From assembly GCA_964247695.1 (NCBI GenBank), contig CAXTVI010000004.1, forward strand, positions 1 to 64,000: a stretch of DNA of 64,000 bases, given 5' to 3'. Every line of letters starts with the position of its first letter. Positions within the stretch are counted from its first letter, which is position 1. This document shows positions 55,366 through 64,000 of this stretch, one piece after another. Below the pieces are notes generated by a model. That model worked only from the letters and a program-made list of their open reading frames with translations, had not been told where the DNA came from and searched no databases. This stretch comes from Lichenicoccus sp964247695. Its GTDB lineage: Bacteria > Pseudomonadota > Alphaproteobacteria > Acetobacterales > Acetobacteraceae. The position numbers and the translations under genes are program-made.

Positions 55366-58065
55366 ATGCAAAGCAGCAACGACATCCGTGCCGCCTTCCT
55401 CGACTATTTCGCCGGCCACGGCCACACGGTCGTGCCGTCCTCGCCGCTGGTGCCGCGCAACGATCCCACGCTGCTGTTCACCAACGCCGGCATGGTGCAG
55501 TTCAAGAACGTGTTCACCGGCCAGGAGACTCGGCCTTACACCCGGGCCGCCACGGCGCAGAAGGTGGTGCGCGCCGGCGGCAAGCACAACGACCTGGACA
55601 ACGTCGGCTACACCGCCCGGCACCACACCTTCTTCGAGATGCTCGGCAACTTCTCGTTCGGCGACTATTTCAAGCCGCTCGCCATCGAGCTGGCCTGGAC
55701 GCTGGTGACGCGCGGGTTCGGCCTGCACCCGAACCGCCTGCTCGTCACCGTCTATGCCGAGGACGACGAGGCCGCGTCGCTTTGGCACCGGATCGCCGGC
55801 CTGCCGGACAGCCGCATCATACGCATCCCGACCGCCGATAATTTCTGGCGCATGGGCGATACCGGCCCGTGCGGTCCCTGCTCCGAGATCTTCTACGACC
55901 ATGGCGAGGATGTGCCGGGCGGACCGCCGGGTTCTCCCGACGAGGACGGGGACCGCTTCGTCGAGATATGGAACCTGGTCTTCATGCAGTATTTCGAGGA
56001 TCCGCCGGGCACGCGCACGCCGCTGCCCCGCCCCTCGATCGATACCGGCATGGGGCTGGAGCGCGTCGCCGCGATCCTGCAGGGCCATCGCGACAACTAC
56101 GACACCGACACCCTGCGGGCACTCATCCTGGCATCCGCCGAGGCGACCGGGCAGGCGCCGGACGGGCCGTTCCGCACCAGCCACCGCGTCGTCGCCGACC
56201 ATCTGCGCTCGTCGTCGTTCCTGATCGCCGACGGCGTGCTGCCGGCCAAGGACGGGCGCGGCTACGTGCTGCGCCGGATCATGCGGCGCGCCATGCGACA
56301 CCTGCACATGATGGGCACCACCGGCCCGGTGTTCGAGAAGCTGGTGCCGGCGCTGGTGCGGCAGATGGGCGCCGCCTATCCGGAACTCGGCCGGGCGGAG
56401 GCGCTGATCCGGGAGACCATGCGGCTCGAGGAGGATCGCTTCAAGGCGATGCTCGAGCGCGGCCTGGCACTCCTCAACGACGAGACCGCTCGCTTGCCGG
56501 AGACGGCGCCGCTGCCCGGCGATGTCGCGTTCAAGCTGTACGACACCTTCGGCTTCCCGCTCGACCTCACCCAGGACGCGCTGCGCGAGCGCGGGCGGAG
56601 CATCGACCTCGAAGGCTTCGAGACCGCGATGTCGGCGCAGCGCAAGCGCGCCCGTGCCGCCTGGTCGGGCTCCGGCGAAGCCGCCACCGAGCAGGTCTGG
56701 TTCGAACTGCGCGAGCGCCTCGGCACCAGCGAGTTCCTCGGCTACGACACCGAGCAGGCGGATGCCGAGATCACCGGCATGGTGGTGGACGGCACCGAAC
56801 GCGGCACTGCCGGCGCCGGCGAGACAATCGCGATCCTGCTCAACCAGACGCCGTTCTATGCCGAGAGCGGCGGCCAGGTCGGCGATGCCGGTCGCATCAC
56901 CGCCCCCGGGAGCGGTCCGGACAGAGAGCCGCTGGTGATCGAGATCGCCGACACCCAGAAGAAGCTCGGCGACCTCGTGGTGCAGTATGGACGCATCGTC
57001 TCCGGCGAGGCACGCACCGGCCTCGCCGTCACCGCGACCGTCGACCACGTCCGGCGCGGCGCGATCCGTGCGCATCATTCCGCGACCCACCTGCTGCACG
57101 AGGCGCTGCGCCGCCAGCTCGGCACCCATGTCGCGCAGAAGGGTAGCCTGAACGCGCCGGACCGCCTGCGCTTCGATGTCAGCCAGCCGCGCCCGATCGA
57201 GGCCGCCGAGCTCGCCCTGGTCGAGGCCGAGGTCAACCGGCGCATACGCGAGAACAGCGCGGTCCGCACCCGCCTGATGACGCCCGACCAGGCGGTGGCG
57301 GACGGCGCGATGGCACTCTTCGGCGAGAAGTACGGGGACGAGGTGCGCGTCGTCTCGATGGGCAACCCCGAATCCGGCGAGGCCAGGACGGCCTGGTCGC
57401 TCGAGCTCTGCGGCGGCACCCATGTCGCGCGCACAGGCGATATCGGACTGTTCCGGATCACCGCCGAGACCGGCGTCTCGGCCGGCGTCAGGCGTATCGA
57501 GGCGGTGGCCGGGCTTGCCGCCGAGCGATCCATGCTGCTGGCCGAGCAGCGGCTGCAACAGGCCGCGTCCCTGCTGCGCGTCACGCCGGCCGAGCTGCCC
57601 GACCGGATCGCCACCCTGATCGAGGAGCGCCGCGGTGCCGAGCGCCAGCTTGCCGAGCTGCAGCGCAAGGTGGCGCTCGGGACAGTTGGCGGCCCAGGCG
57701 GCGGGGCCGCGACCGTCACCGAGACCATCGACGGCATCGCCTTTGCCGCCCGCAATCTCGGCGAGGTGCCGGCGCGCGACCTCAAGGGGCTGGCAGAGGA
57801 GATCGTCCGCCAGATCGGCTCCGGCGTGGTGGCGCTGCTGTCCGGGGCGGATGGCCGCGCCAGCATCGTCGTCGCCGCCTCCCCCGACCTCGCCGGCCGG
57901 GTGGATGCGGTCACCCTGGTGCGGGCCGCGGCGACGGCGCTCGGCGGCAAGGGCGGTGGCGGCAGGCCGGACATGGCGCAGGCCGGGGGCCCCGATCCTA
58001 CACGGGCGGAGGACGCCTTTGCCGCCGTCCGGGCGACCCTGGCCGCGACGCGTGCCGCCTCGTGA
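55366..58065 (+). CDS. alaS: Alanyl-tRNA synthetase
   Basis: 899 residues, full length. Catalytic class II domain (RHHTFFEMLGNFSFGDYFK, GPCGPCSEIFYDHG, GMGLERVAAIL), tRNA-recognition and editing domain with the zinc ligands in HHSATHLLHEAL and LELCGGTHVARTGDIG, and the C-terminal DHHA1-like Gly-rich domain (GGKGGGGRPDMAQAGGPDP). It charges tRNA-Ala and clears Ser/Gly mischarging. The next gene overlaps its stop by four bases. Confidence 0.97.
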   Translation: MQSSNDIRAAFLDYFAGHGHTVVPSSPLVPRNDPTLLFTNAGMVQFKNVFTGQETRPYTRAATAQKVVRAGGKHNDLDNVGYTARHHTFFEMLGNFSFGDYFKPLAIELAWTLVTRGFGLHPNRLLVTVYAEDDEAASLWHRIAGLPDSRIIRIPTADNFWRMGDTGPCGPCSEIFYDHGEDVPGGPPGSPDEDGDRFVEIWNLVFMQYFEDPPGTRTPLPRPSIDTGMGLERVAAILQGHRDNYDTDTLRALILASAEATGQAPDGPFRTSHRVVADHLRSSSFLIADGVLPAKDGRGYVLRRIMRRAMRHLHMMGTTGPVFEKLVPALVRQMGAAYPELGRAEALIRETMRLEEDRFKAMLERGLALLNDETARLPETAPLPGDVAFKLYDTFGFPLDLTQDALRERGRSIDLEGFETAMSAQRKRARAAWSGSGEAATEQVWFELRERLGTSEFLGYDTEQADAEITGMVVDGTERGTAGAGETIAILLNQTPFYAESGGQVGDAGRITAPGSGPDREPLVIEIADTQKKLGDLVVQYGRIVSGEARTGLAVTATVDHVRRGAIRAHHSATHLLHEALRRQLGTHVAQKGSLNAPDRLRFDVSQPRPIEAAELALVEAEVNRRIRENSAVRTRLMTPDQAVADGAMALFGEKYGDEVRVVSMGNPESGEARTAWSLELCGGTHVARTGDIGLFRITAETGVSAGVRRIEAVAGLAAERSMLLAEQRLQQAASLLRVTPAELPDRIATLIEERRGAERQLAELQRKVALGTVGGPGGGAATVTETIDGIAFAARNLGEVPARDLKGLAEEIVRQIGSGVVALLSGADGRASIVVAASPDLAGRVDAVTLVRAAATALGGKGGGGRPDMAQAGGPDPTRAEDAFAAVRATLAATRAAS

Positions 58066-58442
58066 GCCTCGCTACGTGCCTGCAGCGCGGGCGCGCAACC
58101 GCGTGCCTTGTCGCAATCGTGGCTCTCGCCTCGGGAGGCGGCGGTCATGCACAGTCCTCCAAGCCGAAGCCGCACCCGGCACGGCATCCCAAGTCCCCGG
58201 CAACGGCAGCCGCCGCGCCGCCTCCGGCCGAGAACCTGGTGGTGCATGGCGCCCGGCGCTACGAGTCCGCGCCGATGCCGAACCAGGCGATCCACGATCC
58301 GGCCGACGTGATGCGCGATCCCGCCACCGGCGCGCCGATCGGCCGTTTCGGCCATGCCTACATGGACGCGAACCCTGTGCCACCGGTCAATCCGGCCCTG
58401 CAGGGCGACCAGGGTCCTGTCTCGGTAGGCGTGCAGCGCTGA
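58062..58442 (+). CDS. Small secreted protein of unknown function
   Basis: 126 residues from a GTG overlapping the alaS stop (GTGA). Signal peptide of about 30 residues (ACLVAIVALASGGGGHAQ), then a Lys/Pro/Ala-rich disordered stretch and a C-terminal part (MPNQAIHDPADVMRDPATGA, IGRFGHAYMDANPVPPVNPA). No family recognised. Coupling to alaS argues for real expression. Confidence 0.65.
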   Translation: MSLATCLQRGRATACLVAIVALASGGGGHAQSSKPKPHPARHPKSPATAAAAPPPAENLVVHGARRYESAPMPNQAIHDPADVMRDPATGAPIGRFGHAYMDANPVPPVNPALQGDQGPVSVGVQR

Positions 58443-58499
58443 TCCGCCCGCAACTTGCGGTAACGGCAACCGCAGGCCGCCTCACCGGTTGCTGCAACC

Positions 58500-60380
58500 A
58501 TGCACAAGCCGGAACAACAGGCGCGGGCCGGTAGCCTGCCGGACAGACCTGCCTACAACGCGATCAGCGATTACGGACTGATCGGCGACACGCACAGCAC
58601 CGCCCTTATCGACCGCCACGGCTCGATCGACTGGCTGTGCTGGCCGCGCCATGACAGCCCAGCCCTGTTCCTGCGATTGCTCGACGCCGGGCGCGGTGGC
58701 TGGTGCCGGGTCGAACTCGACGAGCTGGTCTCGGTCTCGCGACGCTACATCCCGAATACCAACATCCTGGAGACGCGCTACATCACCCGCACCGGAGTTG
58801 CCGTGCTGACCGACCTGATGCCGGTGCATCCGCCGGAGACGCTGGGCGAAGAGGGCCCGGACGGCGAAACCGAAAGCCGGCTGATCCGGCTGGTGCTGTG
58901 CGAGCAGGGCCACGTCACCGGCCGCTTCGGCGTACGCCCGACCTTCGACTATGCCCGCCGACCCTGCACCGTGCGGGCGGATGGCCCGAACAGCACGCTG
59001 TTCCGGTCGTCCGGCGAGACCCTGCGCGCGACGTCGAGCCACGCCGCGCGGGTGCTGGACGATCGCTGTGCAAGCGACTGGTCGCTGCGGCAAGGCGAGC
59101 AGGCCTGCCTGGTGCTGACCCACGGCGAGGATGCGGACACTCCTGCGCTCGACGGCGTCGATGACGCGCTCGACCGCCTCGAACGCACGCGCGCCTACTG
59201 GCAGAATTGGAGCGAGGCCTGCACCTACAACGGCCCCTATCGCGCCATCGTGCTGCGCTCGGTGCTGTGCCTCAAGCTGCTGACCTATTCTCCAACTGGC
59301 GCGATCGTGGCGGCGCCGACGCTCGGGCTGCCGGAAGCGGTCCCGGGCAACCGCAACTTCGACTACCGCTACACCTGGCTGCGCGACGCCTCGTTCACGG
59401 TCAACTCGTTCGTGCGGCTCGGCTACACGCGAGAGGCCGCCGAATACCTGCGCTTCCTGCGCCACGCGGACCCCACGCACGGACGCGACCTCAAGCTGAT
59501 GTACGGGATCGACGGCCCGGTGACGCCGCAGGAAACCCTTGACCACCTCGAAGGCTGGCGCGGTGTCGGTCCGGTCAGCATCGGCAACGGAGCCGCGGAG
59601 CAGACGCAGCTCGACATCTTCGGCGAGTTCCTGATGTCGCTGCATGGCTTCCTGGATGCGGTCGACTTCAACCCGCCGCAGAAGACCAACGACCACCTGC
59701 CCGAAGCGATCTCCAACATGGCCGAACAGGTGATCCGGCTGCGCCACGAGCCGGACCACGGCATCTGGGAACTGCCCGGCGAGCAACGCCAGATCCTGCA
59801 CAGCAAGGGCATGCACCGCGTGGCGCTCGAATGCGCGATCGCGATCGGCAGGCGGATCGGCCATCCGGACGCAGCGACACTCGCGCAGTGGCAGTCGGTC
59901 TCCGACGAGATCCTGCTTGAATACCTCGACCAGGGCTGGAACGCGGCGCGCGGCGCCTACACCATGTGGTACGGCTCGGACGTGCTGGACGCCTCGCTGC
60001 TCAGGCTGGTGCTGTACGAGGCTTTCGACCCGCATGATCCGCGCATTGCCGCAACCCTCGAACGCATCGAGGAAGAACTCGGCGACGGCGACCTGCTGTA
60101 CCGGTATCGTTTCGATGACGGGCTGAAAGGCGTCGAGGCGACGTTCTCCGCCTGCTCTTTCTGGCGCGTCGGCGTGCTGGCCCTGATGGGACGCACCCGC
60201 GAGGCGACCGACCTGTTCGAACGCCTGATCGGCCGTGGCAACGATCTCGGCCTGTTCGCCGAAGAGATCGACGCTGGCTCCGGTGAGCAGCGCGGCAACT
60301 TCCCGCAAGCCTTCACCCACATGGCGATCATCAACAACGCGATCCGGCTGATGCGCCAGATCGACGCAGTCGGAATCTGA
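58500..60380 (+). CDS. Glycoside hydrolase family 15 protein
   Basis: 626 residues of the GH15 glucoamylase/trehalase-like family. The N-terminal beta domain begins AISDYGLIGDTHSTALIDRH and SIDWLCWPRHDSPALF. The (alpha/alpha)6 barrel has NRNFDYRYTWLRDASFTVNS, DLKLMYGIDG, LDIFGEFLMSLHGF, DHGIWELPGE (a catalytic Glu candidate) and EEIDAGSGEQRGNFPQAFTHM (second Glu region). No signal peptide, so cytoplasmic; trehalose or maltooligosaccharide cleavage is plausible. Stands alone. Confidence 0.9.
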   Translation: MHKPEQQARAGSLPDRPAYNAISDYGLIGDTHSTALIDRHGSIDWLCWPRHDSPALFLRLLDAGRGGWCRVELDELVSVSRRYIPNTNILETRYITRTGVAVLTDLMPVHPPETLGEEGPDGETESRLIRLVLCEQGHVTGRFGVRPTFDYARRPCTVRADGPNSTLFRSSGETLRATSSHAARVLDDRCASDWSLRQGEQACLVLTHGEDADTPALDGVDDALDRLERTRAYWQNWSEACTYNGPYRAIVLRSVLCLKLLTYSPTGAIVAAPTLGLPEAVPGNRNFDYRYTWLRDASFTVNSFVRLGYTREAAEYLRFLRHADPTHGRDLKLMYGIDGPVTPQETLDHLEGWRGVGPVSIGNGAAEQTQLDIFGEFLMSLHGFLDAVDFNPPQKTNDHLPEAISNMAEQVIRLRHEPDHGIWELPGEQRQILHSKGMHRVALECAIAIGRRIGHPDAATLAQWQSVSDEILLEYLDQGWNAARGAYTMWYGSDVLDASLLRLVLYEAFDPHDPRIAATLERIEEELGDGDLLYRYRFDDGLKGVEATFSACSFWRVGVLALMGRTREATDLFERLIGRGNDLGLFAEEIDAGSGEQRGNFPQAFTHMAIINNAIRLMRQIDAVGI

Positions 60381-60618
60381 TGGCTCCGCGAAAGGATCCG
60401 CTACCGGACCAGGCTGAGCCAGTCCGGCGAGCAGGTGAAGCTGATACCGGTCCTGATAACACTCGCCTGCGCAGTGGCAGGGCTCGTGCCCAGGTGGAAT
60501 GGAAGCCGCCGCACCCGCTCCGCATCATGGTGGGATGTATCCAGCACTCTGTAACCAGGGCCGAACCCTGCAGCCTGTCGGTCAGCGATCCGATCCTGCC
60601 AGTCGCGGCAGCGATGGC
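60381..60618. other. Intergenic region, nothing recognised
   Basis: 238 bases between the convergent GH15 and chemoreceptor genes. Frames here are continuations or shadows; I see no hairpin with a T-run and no RNA gene. Confidence 0.5.
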
Positions 60619-62307
60619 TCAGGCCGCGCGCACGCCGGCGACAAAGCGCGCAACCTCGCCCCCCAGGGATCCCGCCTGGTTCGACAGTCCGGCCGCGGCG
60701 CCGAGAACACGTTCCGCGGCCGCACCGGTCTGCGCCGCGGCCTCGCCGACGGCGGTGATGTTCAGCGTCACGTCGTGGGTGTTCCGGGCGGTCAGCTGCA
60801 CGTTGCGGGCGATTTCCGCGGTGGCGCTGCCCTGCTCCTGAACCGCGGCTGCGATCGCGCCGGTGATGCCGCCGATCTCCTCGACCATGGCGGCCACCTT
60901 GCCGATCGCGAGCACGGACAGCCTGGTCGCATCCTGGACCTGGATGATCTGCGGTCCGATCTCCTCGGTGGCGCGCGCCGTCTGCTGGGCTAGGCTTTTC
61001 ACTTCCGAGGCGACCACGGCGAAGCCGCGTCCCGCTTCGCCGGCGCGCGCGGCCTCGATGGTCGCGTTCAACGCAAGCAGGTTGGTCCGGCTGGCGATGT
61101 CGTTGATGAGCTCGACTACCTTGCCGATGCTGCCAGCCTTTTCGGCTAGAGCCGCCACCGTTTCCCTGGTCTCGCGGACGCCACCCACCGCGCGTCCGCT
61201 GAGCGTTGCGACCGCCTCGACCCGGCGGTTGATCTCGCCGATCGAGGCCGCCAGTTCCTCGGCCGCGGCGGCAACCTGCTGCACGCCGGCGCTCGACTGC
61301 GTGGCCGCGGCGGCAACCGCGCCGGCTCGCCGCATGGTGGCGGCGGCGCTACCGGACATCCCGGAGGCCGTGGCCTCCATCGAGACCGCGGCGGTTCCCA
61401 GCCCGTCGGCAAGTTCGGCCACACGCTGCTCGAACTCGCGCACCAGCGTCTCGATGCGGCCGTGGCGGAGCAGCTTGCCCTGCTCCTCGATCGCCAGCAC
61501 CCGGGCCTGCCGGTCGGCCTGCACCAGTGCATCCTTGAAGACCTGCATGCTTGCTGCCATGCCGCCGAGCTCGTCCCGACGCGACAGAGCCGGGATCGCG
61601 ATGTCGAGCTCGTAGGCCGCCAGCCGCCGCATCGCGGCCGTCATCGCGCGGATCGGGACGGCAATCGTGCGCGTGAGCACGAGGCCGGCGGCGAGCGCCG
61701 ACGCCAACGCGGCGAGCAGCAGCAGCATGGTCAGCCGCATGCCCGCCGCATACACCTTGGCGCCATGCAGCAGATCGTCGCGTGTGGCACTCGAGTTCAG
61801 CCGGGCGTCGGCATCCAGGGCGGCGAGCACGCCGCGATAGGAGTCCGGCATCGGTCCCTGGAACACGTCGATCGCGTCGGGCACGTTGTCGGCGTGCATG
61901 AGGCCGAGCAGGCTGTGGACATCGGCCTGGTAGCGGAGCCGGGCCGTCCGGAAGGCATCGCGCAGCCCGCGCTCCCGCTCGCCGCGCCCGGCCTGCAGAT
62001 ACGGAGCCGCGATGGCGTCGAGCCCGGCATCGAGCGTGCGCAGTCGTGCATCGGCATCTGCGAGCTTCTCGCGACCGTAGGTGGAGGTCAGGCCGGCCAG
62101 GATCTCGTGCTGCGCCACCAGCTTCATCTGCATGGCCTGCAGGTCATCGATGGCGAGCACATGTGTGTTCACCATGTCCGACTGCGCAACATGCAGCGCC
62201 CGCAGCTTCATGGTGGCATTGCCACCGACCAGCATGAGCAACACGAGCATCACGGCGAATGCGGTGAAGATCCTGCTGCCGATCGAGAAGCCGAGCGTGC
62301 GTGCCAT
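60619..62307 (-). CDS. Methyl-accepting chemotaxis protein
   Basis: 562 residues. TM1 at about 12-33 (IFTAFAVMLVLLMLVGG), a helical periplasmic sensor of about 150 residues, TM2 near 180-203 (LTMLLLLAALASALAAGLVL), a HAMP domain (RTIAVPIRAMTAAMRRLAAY), and a signalling domain with the conserved hairpin tip VELINDIASRTNLLALNATI EAARAGEAGRGFAVVASEV (split here by a space). It signals to CheA/CheW, not encoded here. ATG 62307 gives the normal short N-terminus; the longer frame to 62406 lacks coding character. Confidence 0.92.
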   Translation of the reverse strand: MARTLGFSIGSRIFTAFAVMLVLLMLVGGNATMKLRALHVAQSDMVNTHVLAIDDLQAMQMKLVAQHEILAGLTSTYGREKLADADARLRTLDAGLDAIAAPYLQAGRGERERGLRDAFRTARLRYQADVHSLLGLMHADNVPDAIDVFQGPMPDSYRGVLAALDADARLNSSATRDDLLHGAKVYAAGMRLTMLLLLAALASALAAGLVLTRTIAVPIRAMTAAMRRLAAYELDIAIPALSRRDELGGMAASMQVFKDALVQADRQARVLAIEEQGKLLRHGRIETLVREFEQRVAELADGLGTAAVSMEATASGMSGSAAATMRRAGAVAAAATQSSAGVQQVAAAAEELAASIGEINRRVEAVATLSGRAVGGVRETRETVAALAEKAGSIGKVVELINDIASRTNLLALNATIEAARAGEAGRGFAVVASEVKSLAQQTARATEEIGPQIIQVQDATRLSVLAIGKVAAMVEEIGGITGAIAAAVQEQGSATAEIARNVQLTARNTHDVTLNITAVGEAAAQTGAAAERVLGAAAGLSNQAGSLGGEVARFVAGVRAA

Positions 62308-62400
62308 GTCCGGGAGCCAGTCCTGCCGATGCCGACCGGATCTTGCCGCGGAGTTATTTAGATCAGGTGAAGGCGGCGGCTCCATCCGCGCCAACAGGCA

Positions 62401-62424
62401 GAGCATGATGTCATCATCATGCTC
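62401..62424 (-). terminator. Perfect hairpin downstream of nadC
   Basis: 10-bp perfect inverted repeat GAGCATGATG / CATCATGCTC with a TCAT loop, five bases beyond the nadC stop. AT-rich for this genome and with no T-run; it may end the nad transcript or stabilise its 3' end. Confidence 0.5.
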
Positions 62425-62429
62425 CGGGC

Positions 62430-63284
62430 TCAGTCCTGCACGGCCTCGTAGTCGAGCCCGATATCCAGCACGGTGACGCTGTGCGTCAGCCAGCCGGCCG
62501 AGATCAGGTCCACGCCGGTCTCGCCGATGGCCGCGGCACTCTGTGGGGTGATGCGGCCCGACGCCTCGGCGATGCCCTGCCCGTCGATCATCGCCACGGC
62601 TTCCCGCAGCATCGGCGGCGTCATGTTGTCGAGCAGATAGGCGTCGGCGCCGACCGACAGCGCCTCGCGCAGCTGCTCAAGCGTGTCGACCTCGACCTCG
62701 ATCTTGACCAGGTGGCCGATCGCCTCGCGCGCGCGCAGGATCGCCACCATCACGCCGCCGGCCATGGCGATGTGGTTGTCCTTGATCAGCACGGCGTCGT
62801 CGAGGCCGAAGCGGTGGTTCGCGCCGCCGCCGGCGCGCACGGCGTATTTCTGCACGGCGCGCAGGCCAGGGGTGGTCTTGCGGGTGCAGCTGATACGCGC
62901 GCGGGTGTGGCGCACCGCTTCCACCAGCCGCGCGGTGGCGCTGGCGATGCCGCTCAGGTGGCACAGATAGTTCAGCGCGACGCGCTCGCCCATCAGGATG
63001 CCGCGCGCCGGCCCCTCGATGCGCGCGATCACATCGCCCGGCTCGAGCCGGCTGCCATCCGCGATCAGCGTGGTGAAACGCAGGCGCGGCTCGACCAGGG
63101 TAAAGGCGAGCCGGGCGAGGTCGATGCCCGCCAGCACGCCCGGATCGCGCGCCCGCAGCACGGTGCGCGAGACCAAGGCCGCCGGCACCACCGCATCGGT
63201 GGTGATGTCGCCGGCGCGGCCGAGATCCTCCAGCAGGGCCGCACGCACGAGCGGCTCCAGCATGAGGTCGGGCAGCGGCGTCAT
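62430..63284 (-). CDS. nadC: Nicotinate-nucleotide diphosphorylase (quinolinate phosphoribosyltransferase)
   Basis: 284 residues; makes nicotinate mononucleotide from quinolinate and PRPP in de novo NAD synthesis. Motifs are ALLEDLGRAGDITTDAV, GERVALNYLCHLSGIAS, SCTRKTTPGLRAVQKYAV, HRFGLDDAVLIKDNH, KIEVEVDTLEQL and EASGRITPQSAAAIGETGVD. The start overlaps the nadB stop by four bases (ATGA), so the two are an operon. Confidence 0.97.
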   Translation of the reverse strand: MTPLPDLMLEPLVRAALLEDLGRAGDITTDAVVPAALVSRTVLRARDPGVLAGIDLARLAFTLVEPRLRFTTLIADGSRLEPGDVIARIEGPARGILMGERVALNYLCHLSGIASATARLVEAVRHTRARISCTRKTTPGLRAVQKYAVRAGGGANHRFGLDDAVLIKDNHIAMAGGVMVAILRAREAIGHLVKIEVEVDTLEQLREALSVGADAYLLDNMTPPMLREAVAMIDGQGIAEASGRITPQSAAAIGETGVDLISAGWLTHSVTVLDIGLDYEAVQD

Positions 63285-64000
63285 GACGCGCGACGCTGCC
63301 GCTGCGGCATGGCGGCGAGCGCCTGTGCCGCCGTCAGGACCCGCCGCACGGCAGGCTCCTGCCGCGCCGGATGATCGGTGCGGAAGTGCCCGCCCCGGCT
63401 CTCCTGCCGGACGCAGGCCGATTGCGCGACCATCAGGCCGAGCAGCGCCGCGTCGCTTGTGGGCGCCATCGGTGCGAGAGCCGCGACTGCCCGCTCCAGC
63501 CCCGCCGCATCGCGCAGCACGCCGACGTCGCGCGACAGGATCTGCCGCACCGGCTGGAGCATCGTGTCGACGCTTACATCCACATGGCCACGGCCTTGCG
63601 ACGCGGTCGTGCGTGGCGCGGACCCGGCCGGACGAAGCTGCAGGCTGGTGGCCACCTGCTCGCCGCAGACCGCGGCCTCCAGCAGCGAGTTGCTGGCCAG
63701 GCGGTTGGCGCCATGCAGGCCGGTGCAGGCCGCCTCGCCGCAGGCCCAGAGACCCGGCAGCGAACTGCGTCCCTCTGCGTCCACCGCGATGCCGCCCATA
63801 TGGTAGTGCGCAGCCGGCCTGATCGGGATCGGCATGGTCGCCGGGTCGATCCCGTGGGCAAGGCAGGCGGCGGTGATGCCGGGGAAGCGGGCCGCGAAGC
63901 GCGCGCCGAGCGCGGTACGCGCATCCAGGAACACCCGGTGCCCGGCTGCCAGATGATGCCAGACCGCACGCGAGACCACGTCGCGCGGCGCCAGCTCGCT
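63281..64000 (-). CDS. nadB: L-aspartate oxidase, C-terminal part (5' end outside window)
   Basis: 239 codons are visible, entering at base 64000 in frame (SELAPRDVVSRAVW). NadB oxidises aspartate to iminoaspartate for NAD synthesis with NadA and NadC. The visible part carries the FAD-domain signatures AAHYHMGGIAVDAEGRSSLPGLWACGE-like region (split: AAHYHMGGIAVD, then SSLPGLWACGEAA), LHGANRLASNSLLEAAV and the helical C-terminus with SRGGHFRTDHP. Directly followed by nadC. Confidence 0.95.
   Translation of the reverse strand, partial: SELAPRDVVSRAVWHHLAAGHRVFLDARTALGARFAARFPGITAACLAHGIDPATMPIPIRPAAHYHMGGIAVDAEGRSSLPGLWACGEAACTGLHGANRLASNSLLEAAVCGEQVATSLQLRPAGSAPRTTASQGRGHVDVSVDTMLQPVRQILSRDVGVLRDAAGLERAVAALAPMAPTSDAALLGLMVAQSACVRQESRGGHFRTDHPARQEPAVRRVLTAAQALAAMPQRQRRAS

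Noticed and set aside
55294..57558. N-terminal extension of the deoxyribosyltransferase frame into alaS
   Set aside because: Antisense to alaS; the true start at 55293 has a good ribosome site and family N-terminus.

Overview
The window is a GC-rich chromosomal segment of an alphaproteobacterium, most likely in the Acetobacteraceae/Rhodospirillales. This rests on gene order and family type, not on a database search. The evidence is the ybgC-tolQRAB-pal-cpoB run joined to tilS-ftsH-folP-glmM-thiD on one side and ruvCAB-yebC on the other, a fused shikimate kinase/dehydroquinate synthase, a two-domain cold-shock protein, and a glutamine synthetase II behind a sigma-54-type promoter. I found no rRNA or tRNA genes, CRISPR arrays, insertion sequences or prophage. 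The window opens inside a decayed allantoinase-type gene and ends inside nadB.

Layout. 1-5300: allantoinase pseudogene, double cold-shock-domain protein, an exported phosphoesterase with an orphan AapJ-like binding protein, and a 50-codon ORF. 5423-13100: glnII, ycjX-ycjF, an MFS exporter, a xylulokinase-like kinase with an SDR, and a small His/Tyr-rich secreted protein. 13106-32096 (minus strand): two-lobed aspartic protease lipoprotein, thiD, glmM, folP, ftsH, tilS, cpoB, pal, tolB, tolA, tolR, tolQ, ybgC, ruvB, ruvA, ruvC, yebC, secA; this is the cell-envelope and DNA-repair housekeeping core. 32304-35191: PpiC-type isomerase, argJ, RDD membrane protein. 35192-37759: an Lrp-type regulator divergent from arginase and ornithine cyclodeaminase, an arginine-catabolism unit.

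37776-44209 (minus strand) is the most unusual part. Seven very tightly packed genes encode a Tat-type flavin amine oxidase, a secreted cytochrome c, a RidA with a signal peptide, a D-2-hydroxyacid dehydrogenase, an MmgE/PrpD protein with a Tat-like N-terminus, a tyrosine-phosphatase-like protein and a DapA-family lyase. My inference is an amine or amino-acid oxidation pathway that starts in the periplasm: the flavoenzyme passes electrons to cytochrome c, the exported RidA hydrolyses the imine product, and cytoplasmic enzymes process the oxo acid. A Rieske oxygenase and a GNAT-NUDIX fusion diverge from it across a 328-base control region with spaced direct repeats.

46839-64000 returns to core functions: DnaQ-type exonuclease, CinA-type domain protein, accA, xerD, a 53-residue membrane protein, aroKB, an OmpA-family porin behind a base-atypical intergenic region, gtrA, a nucleoside deoxyribosyltransferase-like gene, alaS, a small secreted protein, a GH15 glycosidase, a chemoreceptor, nadC and partial nadB.
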